NCBI RefSeq assembly: GCF_021601385.1
Contig: NZ_BQHO01000045.1
Coordinates: forward strand, 1-33,922
Reading direction: 5' to 3'
From: Pseudomonas parasichuanensis
Lineage (GTDB): Bacteria > Pseudomonadota > Gammaproteobacteria > Pseudomonadales > Pseudomonadaceae
DNA: 33,922 bases
Shown: piece by piece, positions 1 to 9,694 of the stretch
Layout: each line of letters begins with the position of its first letter
How positions within the stretch are numbered: the stretch's first letter is position 1
Notes under the pieces: generated by a model
Databases searched by the model: none
What the model was told of the DNA's origin: nothing
The model's input: only the letters and a program-made list of their open reading frames with translations
Made by a program: the position numbers and the translations under genes

Positions 1-57
1 GTCCAGCACCATCTCGGCAGCTTGGACTTTGTATTCTCTTGAGTAAGATTTACGCAC
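1..57 (-). CDS. IS3-family transposase OrfA, N-terminal fragment
   Basis: A GTG start at 57 is preceded by a good GGAGG ribosome binding site and opens a frame reading VRKSYSREYKVQAAEMVLD before leaving the window. This is the usual beginning of the IS3-family OrfA helix-turn-helix protein, which binds the element's ends and is fused to OrfB by frameshifting to make the active transposase. Only 19 residues are visible, so the IS group cannot be named. The same start is present in the copy at the other end of the window. Confidence 0.75.
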   Translation of the reverse strand, partial: MRKSYSREYKVQAAEMVLD

Positions 58-126
58 TGATTTTGCCTCCAATTGGGCGCCATCATAGCGCCCGAAGAAG
101 GTGTCCAAAATCATTAGGCCAGTTCA
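1..126 (-). mobile_element. Terminal part of an IS3-family insertion sequence (left end, copy 1)
   Basis: These 126 bases are the exact reverse complement of 33796-33921, and identity stops abruptly at 126/127, which marks the element's edge. Read on the minus strand the edge begins TGAACTGGCC and continues through TTTTGGACACC, the TG-start and TGGACA pattern typical of IS3-family terminal repeats. A short orfA start follows. Only the end of the element lies in the window; the rest runs off position 1. The IS is inserted 44 bp beyond the stop codon of the MscS-like gene. A target duplication cannot be tested because the other end is absent. Confidence 0.88.
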
Positions 127-170
127 GCTTGCCGGCGATGGGGCCCTGAAAGGCTGCGCAAGGCCGATAA

Positions 171-757
171 TCAGTCGGTTTCGACCGCGTCAGGCTTGAC
201 CACCGTGGTGGCCTCGACCCCACGCCAACGCCGCACGGCTTTCTGGAAGAACTGACTGTTGGGCACCTGCACCAGCGCACCGCCCGCTTCGGGGGTTTCC
301 ATCAGCGTGGTGTAGAGCAGGTTGATGGCGATCACCCGGCCCTTCACCCCTGGCTTGTCGGTGGTGTCGACCAGCTCGACCACATCGCCGATGCGAAACG
401 GCCCGACGGTGAAGATCAGCACCGCGCACAGCAGGTTGGACAGCACGCTCCAGATGGCGAAGAAGGCCACCGCCGCCACCGCGACAAAGCCCGACAAGGC
501 CGTCCACAGCACCGTGGCGGATACACCCATGCGCTCCAGTACGAACAGCAGGCCGCTGCCCATGATCAGCCAGCGCAGGGCGCCGCGCACCGGCACCATC
601 AGCTCGTGCGGCAACGGGTAGCGCTCGCCCAGGCTCTTCAGCCCGCGGGCGACCATGCGCTGCAGGACGAACGCAGCGATCAGGATCAGCAGGATCTGCA
701 ACCCCAGCCAGAAGGTGTCCATCCATTGCCCCGGCAGCAAGGAGCGCAGCTCCTCCA

Positions 758-758
<1 letters not shown>
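171..758 (-). CDS. Small MscS-family mechanosensitive channel
   Basis: A 195-residue inner-membrane protein of the MscS superfamily. It has hydrophobic segments at about residues 13-33, 58-74 and 84-117. The last is the glycine/alanine-rich pore helix followed by the conserved GPFRIGDVVEL stretch that opens the cytoplasmic beta domain, and the VQVPNSQFF motif near 163-171 is also diagnostic. It is shorter than E. coli MscS (286 aa), lacking most of the C-terminal domain, as in other minimal members. Its ATG shares one base with the stop codon of the upstream ABC-F gene (TGATG), so the two are very likely co-transcribed and translationally coupled. Gating by membrane tension is inferred from the family. 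The IS end lies 44 bp downstream, and no terminator is seen in that gap. Confidence 0.85.
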
Positions 759-2668
<1,910 letters not shown>

Positions 2669-2718
2669 GATGGTCGCGGAGTCTACCAGCTTCCCCGATC
2701 ACTGGCGCGAGTGAAACC

Positions 2719-3198
2719 ATGCACACCGACCTGTGGAATCATGCCCTGGCCCTGTATGCGCGGCCGGGCGTCGAAGCAGCCTGCCTGGCCCTGCAGGACC
2801 TGGGCGGCGATGTCTGCCTGCTGCTTTGCGGCACCTGGCTGCAGGCGCGGGCAGTGGCCGTTGACGAAACACGCATCCAGGCGTTGCAGGCCGTGGCCGG
2901 CCCCTGGCAGCGGGAGGTGGTCACGCCGCTGCGGGCGCTGCGCCGGCAATGGCGCGAGCACGCGCTGGCCGACCCGCAGCTAAGCGTGCTGCGCGAGCAA
3001 GTGAAGGCGCTGGAATTACAGGCAGAGCGCACGCTGCTGGAGCGTCTGGCGCAGGTGGCGCAGGCGTGGCCTGCCGTAGCAGGCGACAGCGAAGAATGGC
3101 TGGCCCGGCTTGCACCGGCCCAAGCCCGCGACCACGACGCGCTGCAGCAGCTGCGCGTCGCGGCCCGGGAGCTTCAGGAGGCCGTGGACGGCGCCTGA
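2719..3198 (+). CDS. TIGR02444 family protein
   Basis: A 159-residue soluble protein starting MHTDLWNHALALYARPGVE, typical of the TIGR02444 (DUF2390) family found in Pseudomonas and relatives. It is mostly helical, with no signal peptide or membrane span. No catalytic motif is visible and the function is unknown. It starts 50 bp from the divergent yheS start. Its last 25 bases overlap the 3' end of algP on the opposite strand, so the two genes are tail to tail with shared coding sequence. The upstream ribosome binding site is weak. Confidence 0.85.
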   Translation: MHTDLWNHALALYARPGVEAACLALQDLGGDVCLLLCGTWLQARAVAVDETRIQALQAVAGPWQREVVTPLRALRRQWREHALADPQLSVLREQVKALELQAERTLLERLAQVAQAWPAVAGDSEEWLARLAPAQARDHDALQQLRVAARELQEAVDGA

Positions 3199-4235
3199 GC
3201 CGGGGTGCTGGCAGGAGCTGCTGGTGTAGCCGGGCTGGCTGCTGCGGCAGGCGCTGCGGTGCCGGCAGGTGCTGCTGGCTTGCTGGCGACAGGTTTGGCA
3301 GCAGCGGGTTTGGCCGGGGCTTTGGCGGCAGCGGGCTTGGCGGCAGGTTTAGCGGGCGCCTTGGCCACGGCAGGCTTGGCAGCAGCAGGTTTCGCGACCG
3401 GCTTGGCGGCGGCAGCTTTGACCGGGGCCTTGGCAGCAGCGGGTTTGGCAGCCGGCTTGGCAGCGGCAACTTTAGCCGGGGCTTTGGCTGCAGCAGGTTT
3501 AGCGGCCGGCTTGGCGGTGGCGACTTTGGCCGGGGCCTTGGCAGCAGCAGGTTTGGCGGCTGGCTTGGCGGCGGCAGCTTTGGCCGGGGCCTTGGCAGCA
3601 GTAGGTTTGGCGGCTAGCTTGGCGGCGGCAGCTTTGGCCGGGGCCTTGGCAGCGGCAGGCTTAGCGGCCGGCTTGGCAGCGGCAGTTCTGGCCGGGGCCT
3701 TGGCAGCAGCAGGTTTGGCGGCCGGCTTGGCAGCGGCAGTTCTGGCCGGGGCTTTGGCAGCAGCAGGTTTGGCGGCCGGCTTGGCAGCGGCAGTTCTGGC
3801 CGGGGCTTTGGCAGCAGCAGCTTTTGGTGCTGTGGCGCGCAGGTCGAGCGCCTTGCCCGCCGCTTCGCGCACCTTGCCGACACCCTGGGCCAGTTTCAGG
3901 CTTTCCTGGGCATCACGCTTGAGTTGCTGAATATAGGTACGGGTCTGGGTCTGACGATCCTTGAGCGACTCAAGCAAGCCTTCAAGTTCACCGGCGGCTT
4001 TCTGTGCCTTGCCTTGTGCCTTGGCTTTGCCGGCTTTGGCAGCGTCCTGCAACTTCAGGCGGGCGCCGTGCAGTTTTTCCTGTGCCTTGCCACGTTGTTT
4101 TTCCAACTTGGCCAACAGTTTCTCGGCATCCGCCAGCGCTTGAGAGCAGGCATCTTCCAGATGTTCGAGCAGGCTGCCCGAAAGTTGCTGAAGCAGGTGC
4201 AATGGCGTACTGACTGGCTTCTTTTTAGCCGACAT
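3174..4235 (-). CDS. algP: AlgP, histone-H1-like alginate regulatory protein
   Basis: A 353-residue protein with two parts. Residues 1-140 are a charged helical coiled coil that starts MSAKKKPVSTPLHLLQQ. Residues 143 to about 335 are almost only K, A and P, in repeats of the KPAA/KAPA kind, like the tail of eukaryotic histone H1. In P. aeruginosa AlgP (AlgR3) is a DNA-associated factor needed for high algD expression. Related KPAA-tail proteins in pseudomonads bind DNA or polyhydroxyalkanoate granules. The start is preceded by a very strong AGGAGGT site. The C-terminus becomes rich in A, P and T. Its 3' end overlaps the convergent TIGR02444 gene by 25 bp. Repeat number is expected to differ among strains because the repeat DNA is nearly identical from unit to unit. 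Confidence 0.92.
   Translation of the reverse strand: MSAKKKPVSTPLHLLQQLSGSLLEHLEDACSQALADAEKLLAKLEKQRGKAQEKLHGARLKLQDAAKAGKAKAQGKAQKAAGELEGLLESLKDRQTQTRTYIQQLKRDAQESLKLAQGVGKVREAAGKALDLRATAPKAAAAKAPARTAAAKPAAKPAAAKAPARTAAAKPAAKPAAAKAPARTAAAKPAAKPAAAKAPAKAAAAKLAAKPTAAKAPAKAAAAKPAAKPAAAKAPAKVATAKPAAKPAAAKAPAKVAAAKPAAKPAAAKAPVKAAAAKPVAKPAAAKPAVAKAPAKPAAKPAAAKAPAKPAAAKPVASKPAAPAGTAAPAAAASPATPAAPASTPAQAPSTAS
3378..3809 (-). repeat. 54-bp tandem repeats within algP (8 units)
   Basis: Eight consecutive in-frame units of 18 codons follow the pattern KAPARTAAAKPAAKPAAA. Three upstream units are identical in protein, and the later ones carry single changes such as KAPAKV, KLAAKPTAA and KAPVKA. The register then breaks down with an extra KPAVA and shorter units. 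The unit length is a multiple of three, so gain or loss of units keeps the frame. This explains why the opposite strand also has long open frames here. Confidence 0.9.
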
Positions 4236-4423
4236 GATTTACCTCCTGGCTGACGAGAGTGCGGCTCATACTATGCTTCTGCTGCTACCGCCGCTAGGGC
4301 ATGTTGACAGTATCAGTAGCGCCGCGTTGCATGCCTGGGCAAAGTTGTTGTCTTGCAGCAAAAAACAAGTGTAGTTGGTCATTATTGTATTGCGGACATT
4401 TACACATATTCCGCCAACAAGGC

Positions 4424-4432
4424 TGGCATACT
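4424..4432 (+). promoter_or_regulatory. Possible extended -10 promoter for fklB
   Basis: TGGCATACT gives a TG-N extension and a -10-like CATACT, about 28 bp before the fklB start codon. No good -35 is seen at the usual spacing. The 224-bp gap between algP and fklB must carry promoters for both directions; this is the best candidate for the plus strand only. Confidence 0.3.
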
Positions 4433-4459
4433 TCGCCCTCCTTGCAGCAGGACTCGACC

Positions 4460-5119
4460 ATGCCACGTTATCTGATTCTCGGCCTGTGCCTGGTGGCCCC
4501 GCTTGCACTGGCCGCCCCCGAAAGCAACAACGACAACGACCTGGCCTACAGCATCGGCGCCAGCCTGGGCGAACGGCTGCGCCAGGAGGTTCCGGGCCTG
4601 CAACTCGATGCGCTGGTCGAAGGTTTGCGCCAGGCCTACAAGGGCGAGCCGCCCCGGGTGGCCAAATCACGTATGCAGGCCCTGCTGCAACAGCACGATG
4701 AACAGGCCAGCGCCGCTGCCGAGCAGGCCCGGGTGGACACGCTGCTGGCAGCGGAAAAACGCTTCATGGCCACGGAACGTTCGCGTGCCGGTGTACACGA
4801 ATTGCCCGAAGGCATCCTCTACAGCGAGCTGGCCAGCGGCAACGGCGCGCAGCCCAAGGCCAGCGGCAGCGTGCAGGTGCGGTATGTGGGCAAGCTGCCG
4901 GATGGCACCGTGTTCGACCGGAGCGAGCAACCGCAGTGGTTCAAGTTGGGCTCGGTCATCGAGGGCTGGCAGGTGGCGCTGCCAAGAATGAAGGCGGGGT
5001 CGAAATGGCGGCTGGTGATCCCTTCGGCGCAAGCCTATGGCGCCGAAGGTGCGGGCGACCTGATTGCGCCCTACACCCCCCTGGTGTTCGAGATCGAACT
5101 ACTAGCGGTGGCCGACTGA
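4460..5119 (+). CDS. fklB: FKBP-type peptidyl-prolyl cis-trans isomerase (FklB/Mip-like), exported
   Basis: A 219-residue proline isomerase. Residues 1-19 form a signal peptide (MPRYLILGLCLVAPLALAA), so the protein acts in the periplasm or outer envelope. Residues about 25-110 are the alpha-helical FKBP_N dimerisation domain starting DLAYSIGASLGERL. The C-terminal FKBP domain begins near VRYVGKLPDGTVFDRS and contains VIEGWQVALPRMKAGSKW, YGAEGAG and PLVFEIELL, the standard active-site framework. The start at 4460 is chosen over the longer upstream frame because of the AGGA site just before it and because the signal peptide begins there. It converges on algQ with only one base between the stop codons. 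Confidence 0.88.
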   Translation: MPRYLILGLCLVAPLALAAPESNNDNDLAYSIGASLGERLRQEVPGLQLDALVEGLRQAYKGEPPRVAKSRMQALLQQHDEQASAAAEQARVDTLLAAEKRFMATERSRAGVHELPEGILYSELASGNGAQPKASGSVQVRYVGKLPDGTVFDRSEQPQWFKLGSVIEGWQVALPRMKAGSKWRLVIPSAQAYGAEGAGDLIAPYTPLVFEIELLAVAD

Positions 5120-5120
5120 G

Positions 5121-5591
5121 TCAGGCTTGCACCGCGTCCTCGGCCTTGTGTGAGTTGTGCAGCACTTCGATCAGGCAGTCTTCAAGTTCGAAGCGCTCTT
5201 TCAACAGGCTGCCCAGCTTGCCGAGCTTCTCGGCGAAACGCTCGGGGTCCGTGCATTCCCCCTTGTCGCAATGGTCATTGAAAGCCAGGGCAATCTGGGT
5301 ACTTTCATCGATGCGCGGGTTGATCTGCGTGGCGAGTTCCAAGCCGCGGGTGTCACCAAAGGCCTTGGCTTCACTGACCAATTGCTCGCTGACTTCGAAG
5401 TGCCAGGCTGACACGTAATCGACCAGCACCCCGCAGAAATCCCGGTTCTGGTCCTTGTCGGCAAAGGCCGGCTTGGCATCGCGCAATGCGCGGAAGGCTT
5501 GCACCAATTCCTGGCGCTCCTCCAGCCAACGATCGATCAGCTTGTGAACACCGCCCCAGCGTTCCTGGGCGTTCTGGCAACTATCGAGCAT
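5121..5591 (-). CDS. algQ: AlgQ (Rsd-family anti-sigma-70 regulator)
   Basis: A 156-residue helical protein beginning MLDSCQNAQERWGGVHKLIDRWL, which matches the Rsd/AlgQ family. Rsd binds region 4 of sigma-70 and frees core RNA polymerase for other sigma factors. In P. aeruginosa AlgQ influences alginate and siderophore genes. The start at 5591 is supported by a purine-rich site (AGGGAAGAG) and by the conserved N-terminus; the frame continues upstream but without family similarity. The family helices are recognisable through DFCGVLVDYVSAWHFEVSEQL. Its stop lies one base from the convergent fklB stop, and no terminator hairpin is visible between them. Confidence 0.92.
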   Translation of the reverse strand: MLDSCQNAQERWGGVHKLIDRWLEERQELVQAFRALRDAKPAFADKDQNRDFCGVLVDYVSAWHFEVSEQLVSEAKAFGDTRGLELATQINPRIDESTQIALAFNDHCDKGECTDPERFAEKLGKLGSLLKERFELEDCLIEVLHNSHKAEDAVQA

Positions 5592-5822
5592 GGCGATCTC
5601 TTCCCTTCTGGGTAGATGCCGCTGCACCTCGCGACACAAGTGCGTGGCACAAAGGTGACATCAGCAGGACGGCATCGGGCAGTTGTGATTTCGGTATCCG
5701 TGCTGGGAGATTATTCCCGTGCGACTTGCCCTTCAAGGTACGCAGCACACAAAGTTCATACAAGTGTTTAATCCCTTTCCCACACGCCGTTGGTCGAGCA
5801 ATACCTTGCGCATTGCCTTGGA

Positions 5823-6329
5823 TCAACCCGTCGCACCTTGGCGCAAGCGGTACGCCAGCAACCACGACAGCGGCACTGCGCCGAGCAACAGGAATGCCAG
5901 CAGGCTCCACTCCGGCAAGGTCAGGTCGAGGAAGCTCCAGCTGATGGACACGCAATCGGTACTACCGAGCAACAGCAACCTGGCGATCTCGCCAATGGGC
6001 TGCTGCATCAGTTGCGTCACCGGCAGTTGGCAGTCCACCACTGGCAGCGGCGCGCCTTGCAACCAGACATGCCGCCCGGCCAGCAGCGCGCCGGCCACGG
6101 CGCACAACAGTGTCAGCCACGCATAACCACGCAGGCCGCGTACCCCCGGCAAATGAATGACAGCCACCAGGCTGGTCAGCGCGTACAACCCGAGCATCAG
6201 GCGCTGGCTGAAGCACAGCGCGCAAGGCACCAGGCCAACGACGGACTCCAGGCGAAACGACGCCACCAGCACGGCGAACGAGGCCAGGAAGGCAGGAAAG
6301 AACAAGCTGCGCAAGCAGGCCAGCGACAT
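5823..6329 (-). CDS. dsbB: Disulfide bond formation protein DsbB
   Basis: A 168-residue inner-membrane protein with four hydrophobic spans. The first periplasmic loop carries the CXXC pair CALC (C36, C39) and the second carries C99 and C125. These are the four essential cysteines that pass electrons from DsbA to quinone. The only ATG at the front gives MSLACLRSLFFPAF; a TTG two codons upstream is also open but has no better ribosome binding site. The gene stands alone, 183 bp downstream of the algQ start and 220 bp from hemY. P. putida-group genomes often carry two DsbB proteins, and which one this is cannot be told from the window. Confidence 0.9.
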   Translation of the reverse strand: MSLACLRSLFFPAFLASFAVLVASFRLESVVGLVPCALCFSQRLMLGLYALTSLVAVIHLPGVRGLRGYAWLTLLCAVAGALLAGRHVWLQGAPLPVVDCQLPVTQLMQQPIGEIARLLLLGSTDCVSISWSFLDLTLPEWSLLAFLLLGAVPLSWLLAYRLRQGATG

Positions 6330-6513
6330 GGGCAAGGGATGTCCGCGAAAGGAAAAAGTGACGTAAAACGGTAGAGGAAAGGGGCGCTTTGTATCAAGGC
6401 GCTACAGTGGCGACAAGTCGCTGATTCGCAACGAATCAATGCCGCGAAATGTAGGAATAATCTGGCGGGAGGCGAAGAAGAATCACCCAGCCCCATCAAG
6501 GTGTGAAACACCT

Positions 6514-6543
6514 GCTGAGCCCGCACTCGCGCACGGGCTCAGC
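6514..6543 (-). terminator. Hairpin after hemY, possible terminator
   Basis: A perfect 10-bp stem (GCTGAGCCCG at 6514-6523, CGGGCTCAGC at 6534-6543) sits just beyond the hemY stop. A second small hairpin, GGTGT-GAA-ACACC, follows at about 6500-6512 on the minus-strand path. No T-run follows, so it may be a processing or protection structure rather than an intrinsic terminator. Confidence 0.4.
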
Positions 6544-6549
6544 AAGCGG

Positions 6550-7788
6550 TCAGGCCTGAACACCCTCAGGCAAGGGTAAAGCCAGCAGGCGCTCGTCGAG
6601 CAGCCCCAGCCCCTCCTGGAACAGCTGGTTGCTGCGCTCGGTCTCGCCCAACCCGGCCAGCAGCCGCGCCAGCTCGGCACAGGTTTCCGGATTGCGCTCC
6701 AACTTCAGGCTGCTCTCCAGATAGTCACGGGCCTTGCCCCACAGGCGGTTCTGCAAGCTCAGGCGGCCGAGGGTCAGCAGCAGGCTCGGGTCCTGCGCGT
6801 GGTCTTTCAGCCAGCCCTCGGCGGCCTGCAGCTGACGCACCGGGTCATTACCTCGAACCAGGCCATACAGGCGTGCCAAGTGGCTTTCGTAGCTACGCTT
6901 GAGCGTGCCGTGCAATACCTGCTCGGCTTCGCCCTGGGCACCCAGCTGGCGCAATTGCTCGGCGTAGGCCAATACCAGCCGCGGCTCCTGGCGCTGTGCC
7001 GCGGTGAGTTGCTGCCAGGCAAGCTCCAGCGCCTGGCGCGCGGTCTGTGGGTCGGTACCGCGGGTCACCGCCAAACCAAGGTTCTGCCCCCAGGCGCGCT
7101 GCTCAAGCTCGGCCAGCTCGTTGGCCGGCAGCACCTTGTGCTTGCGCAGGTCGGGCAGCAGGCGGATCAGCGCCGGCCAGTCATCGCGTTCCAAATGCAG
7201 GCGCTGCAGCAGGCGCAGTACCTGGGCATTGTTTGGGTGGCGCTCTTGCATGGCCTGCAGTGCTTCGAGCGCACCGTCGTTTTCGCCACGGTCCATCTGC
7301 AACTGGGCATGGGTGAGAGCAATGGCCAGTTCGGCCTGGGGCTGGCGCTCCAGTGCCCGTTCGAGCAGGTTATCGCGGTCTTCGACACGGCCCTGCTCAT
7401 TGGCGGCACGGGCGGCGCCAAGGTAGTAAAGCAAGGGTTGCCGCTCGGATTCGGCGGCGCGCTGCAGATGGCGCTGGGCGCTGCTCCAGCGGCCTTCGGC
7501 CAGGTCCAGCTGGCCTTGCTCGATGGCAATCCGGGTACGGCGGCCACGGTTGCGCCGCGACCAGGGGTTGACCACGCCACTGGAGGTCAGTACCAGCCCA
7601 ACCAGGTAGCGCAGCACCAGCAGCAACACGACGATGCCAATCAGCGCCCCCAATGCCGCCCACAGCCCCGATTGATAGCGGAAGCCGCCGTAGGCGATCA
7701 GCACGTAGCCGCTGTGCTTGGCGATGGCGATGCCCAGCGCCGCGGCGATAACGATCGCCAGCACCGCCAGCAGGTAGACGCGCTTCAT
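6550..7788 (-). CDS. hemY: HemY, TPR-containing inner-membrane protein of the hem operon
   Basis: A 412-residue protein with two N-terminal membrane segments (about residues 4-24 and 40-66). These are followed by the HemY_N domain and a long helical region with tetratricopeptide-like pairs such as LAEGRWSSAQRHLQRAAE and LFQEGLGLLDERL. It is the proteobacterial HemY, linked to tetrapyrrole synthesis by its operon, not the Bacillus protoporphyrinogen oxidase of the same name. It may act as a membrane scaffold near coproporphyrinogen or protoporphyrinogen steps. Its ATG overlaps the hemX stop by four bases (ATGA), so translation is coupled. It is the last gene of the hemC-hemD-hemX-hemY run. Confidence 0.9.
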   Translation of the reverse strand: MKRVYLLAVLAIVIAAALGIAIAKHSGYVLIAYGGFRYQSGLWAALGALIGIVVLLLVLRYLVGLVLTSSGVVNPWSRRNRGRRTRIAIEQGQLDLAEGRWSSAQRHLQRAAESERQPLLYYLGAARAANEQGRVEDRDNLLERALERQPQAELAIALTHAQLQMDRGENDGALEALQAMQERHPNNAQVLRLLQRLHLERDDWPALIRLLPDLRKHKVLPANELAELEQRAWGQNLGLAVTRGTDPQTARQALELAWQQLTAAQRQEPRLVLAYAEQLRQLGAQGEAEQVLHGTLKRSYESHLARLYGLVRGNDPVRQLQAAEGWLKDHAQDPSLLLTLGRLSLQNRLWGKARDYLESSLKLERNPETCAELARLLAGLGETERSNQLFQEGLGLLDERLLALPLPEGVQA

Positions 7789-8882
7789 GGCTTGGCCCCT
7801 TCAGCTTCGGCCGGCAGGTGGCGACGCTGGATGTAGGCCTGCACGGCAGCCAGGCTTTCGCTGAGGTCAGGCGTCACCACCGACACCGGCTGCTCGGCCA
7901 GCTGGTTGAGGCTGTCGAGCATGGCTTTGCTTTGCGGGTTGTCGGGGTTGAAGTTGGCCAGCAGCACGCTGCGCGCATCGTCCAGCGCCTGGTTGTAGAC
8001 CTTGGCCTCGCCGTTGAGCGCGGCCCATTGGGCCTGCTCGATGGTCAGGCTGAGCGCCAGGCGCAGCTGGTTGAGCGACTGCCCGGAGAGCAGCGGGCGC
8101 ACGTTGTCGTCGGCGTTGAACTCGATCTGGAAGTACTTGGAGAGCTCCGCCCACCACTGCGACCAGCGGCTGGCACCGTCACCGTCGGCGGTGAGTGCGC
8201 CCATGGCATCGGCGTTGCTCTCGAATTCCGGCGACTGGGCACTGAGCTGCTGCACCTGCTCACGCTGGGCGGCCAGCTTGAGGAACAGCCCGGTGCGGTC
8301 CGGCTGTTGGGTGCTGTTGAGCGTGGCCAGGCTGCGCGCCAGTTGCTCACGGGCGGCGAAGGCGCCCGGGTCGCTCTGCTCGCGCAGGATTTCGTCGGCG
8401 CCCTCGACCAGCGCCTTGGCGCTGGCAATATCCTGCAGTGCCGAAAGACGCAGCGTGGCCAGGCGCAGCAGGTGCTCGGCCTCGGCCAGGCGCCATTCCT
8501 TGCGGCTTTCGCCAAGGGCGGTTTCCAGGCGCTGGCTCAGCCGCTGCTGGTCGCCCTGCAGTTGCGCCACCAGCCGCCGGCGGTCTTCCAGTTCACTGGC
8601 GGCGGGCAGGCTGGCCAGTTGTGCGGTGAGCTGCTGCTCGCGCTGCTGCAACGCGTCGGCACGCTGGTTAAGCGCTTGCAGGTGCTCGCCCTGGCCCTGT
8701 TCGCTGCCTTGCAACTGGCGCACCTGCCAGGCACCCCAGCCGCCGATCGCGACCCCGGCGGCGCCCAGCAGCAGTGCCAGCACCGCCACGCCGCTGCCAG
8801 AGCGTCGAACGGGTGGGGTAGTGGTTTCTGGCGCTTCGGGCACCGATTTCTGTTCAGTGTGGGGCAAGACCGTTTCGCTCAC
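7785..8882 (-). CDS. hemX: HemX, membrane-anchored protein of the hem operon
   Basis: A 365-residue protein. Residues 1-26 are cytoplasmic, a single membrane span lies at about 28-50 (GVAVLALLLGAAGVAIGGWGAW), and a long periplasmic coiled coil rich in Q, E, R and L follows. A C-terminal helical domain contains WRLAEAEHLLRLATLRL, the hallmark of the proteobacterial HemX family (once called a uroporphyrinogen-III C-methyltransferase). No SAM-binding motif is visible, so a methyltransferase role is unlikely. It begins 44 bp after hemD and overlaps hemY by four bases. It is probably a structural partner of HemY in organising the pathway at the membrane. Confidence 0.9.
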   Translation of the reverse strand: MSETVLPHTEQKSVPEAPETTTPPVRRSGSGVAVLALLLGAAGVAIGGWGAWQVRQLQGSEQGQGEHLQALNQRADALQQREQQLTAQLASLPAASELEDRRRLVAQLQGDQQRLSQRLETALGESRKEWRLAEAEHLLRLATLRLSALQDIASAKALVEGADEILREQSDPGAFAAREQLARSLATLNSTQQPDRTGLFLKLAAQREQVQQLSAQSPEFESNADAMGALTADGDGASRWSQWWAELSKYFQIEFNADDNVRPLLSGQSLNQLRLALSLTIEQAQWAALNGEAKVYNQALDDARSVLLANFNPDNPQSKAMLDSLNQLAEQPVSVVTPDLSESLAAVQAYIQRRHLPAEAEGAKP

Positions 8883-8926
8883 GTATCCATCCTTTGCATG
8901 GCGGCGCGTCGCTCAAGCTTAGCGCC

Positions 8927-9694
8927 TTAAGGGGCAGGTACAGCAGTTCGCTGCACGGCTGCCAGCAAGGCCGCGGCACTGGCGCCACGGCAATCCACAA
9001 TCTGTCGGGCGCCCAGCGCGCGGGCCTGTTCGGCGACCCGCGGGCTGGGCACGAACAGGGGCAGGCGTGAAAGCCGTGACCAATCCGTTCCCGCTATCTG
9101 GTGCAAGTGTTCAAGACCCTGCCCACTGCTGACCACCAGGCCATTGAGGCGTTCCCCATCGACGCGGCGCGCCAGCGTGCCCGCCGGATAGTGCGGCAGG
9201 CAGCGACGATACAGTTCCAGATAATCGACACTAGCACCTTGCTCTGCAAGACGCTCGGCCAGCAGTTCGCGACCTCCCACGCCACGGACGATCAGGACGC
9301 GGGGCACCGGCCGCGCGATGGCCTCGCGCAGGGCCCGCAGGCCGAGCAACGCCTCGCTGTCATCACCTGCTGCCGGGAAGGTTACCTGCAGCCCGCGGCC
9401 TTGGAGGATCCGCGCCGTTGCCTCGCCCACCGTGAACCAGCCTGCAAGCGGTGGCGCGATGCCGGCCTGGTCGAGCTGTTCGAGCAGCAAGCGCGCAGCC
9501 GGCTTGCTCACCACGATGATCGCCTGCGCCTGGTCGATGCGGCGCAGGCGCTCAAGCTGCGCTGTGTCCGGCTCGATCGCTTCGATCGCCAGCAACGGCA
9601 GGCTGGCACTGGCGATGCCCGCCTCGGCCAGTGACTGCGCCAGTGCCGCACAGTCCTCTTCAGGGCGGGTCAGCAGCAGGCGCCAGGGGCTCAC
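8927..9694 (-). CDS. hemD: Uroporphyrinogen-III synthase
   Basis: A 255-residue cytoplasmic enzyme that closes and flips ring D of hydroxymethylbilane to give uroporphyrinogen III. It begins with a GTG ([14 protein letters not shown] follows) that overlaps the hemC stop as GTGA. The frame stays open upstream through hemC, but that part is a shadow of hemC. The two-domain HemD fold is suggested by [16 protein letters not shown] at the N-terminus, the linker region FTVGEATA and the C-terminal [11 protein letters not shown]. HemD sequences are poorly conserved, so position next to hemC is a large part of the support. Confidence 0.92.
   Translation of the reverse strand: MSPWRLLLTRPEEDCAALAQSLAEAGIASASLPLLAIEAIEPDTAQLERLRRIDQAQAIIVVSKPAARLLLEQLDQAGIAPPLAGWFTVGEATARILQGRGLQVTFPAAGDDSEALLGLRALREAIARPVPRVLIVRGVGGRELLAERLAEQGASVDYLELYRRCLPHYPAGTLARRVDGERLNGLVVSSGQGLEHLHQIAGTDWSRLSRLPLFVPSPRVAEQARALGARQIVDCRGASAAALLAAVQRTAVPAP

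Noticed and set aside
3205-3930. Repetitive plus-strand frame and a CRISPR-like pattern of repeats
   Set aside because: The repeats are adjacent 54-bp coding units of algP with no unique spacers, so this is neither a CRISPR array nor a separate gene.
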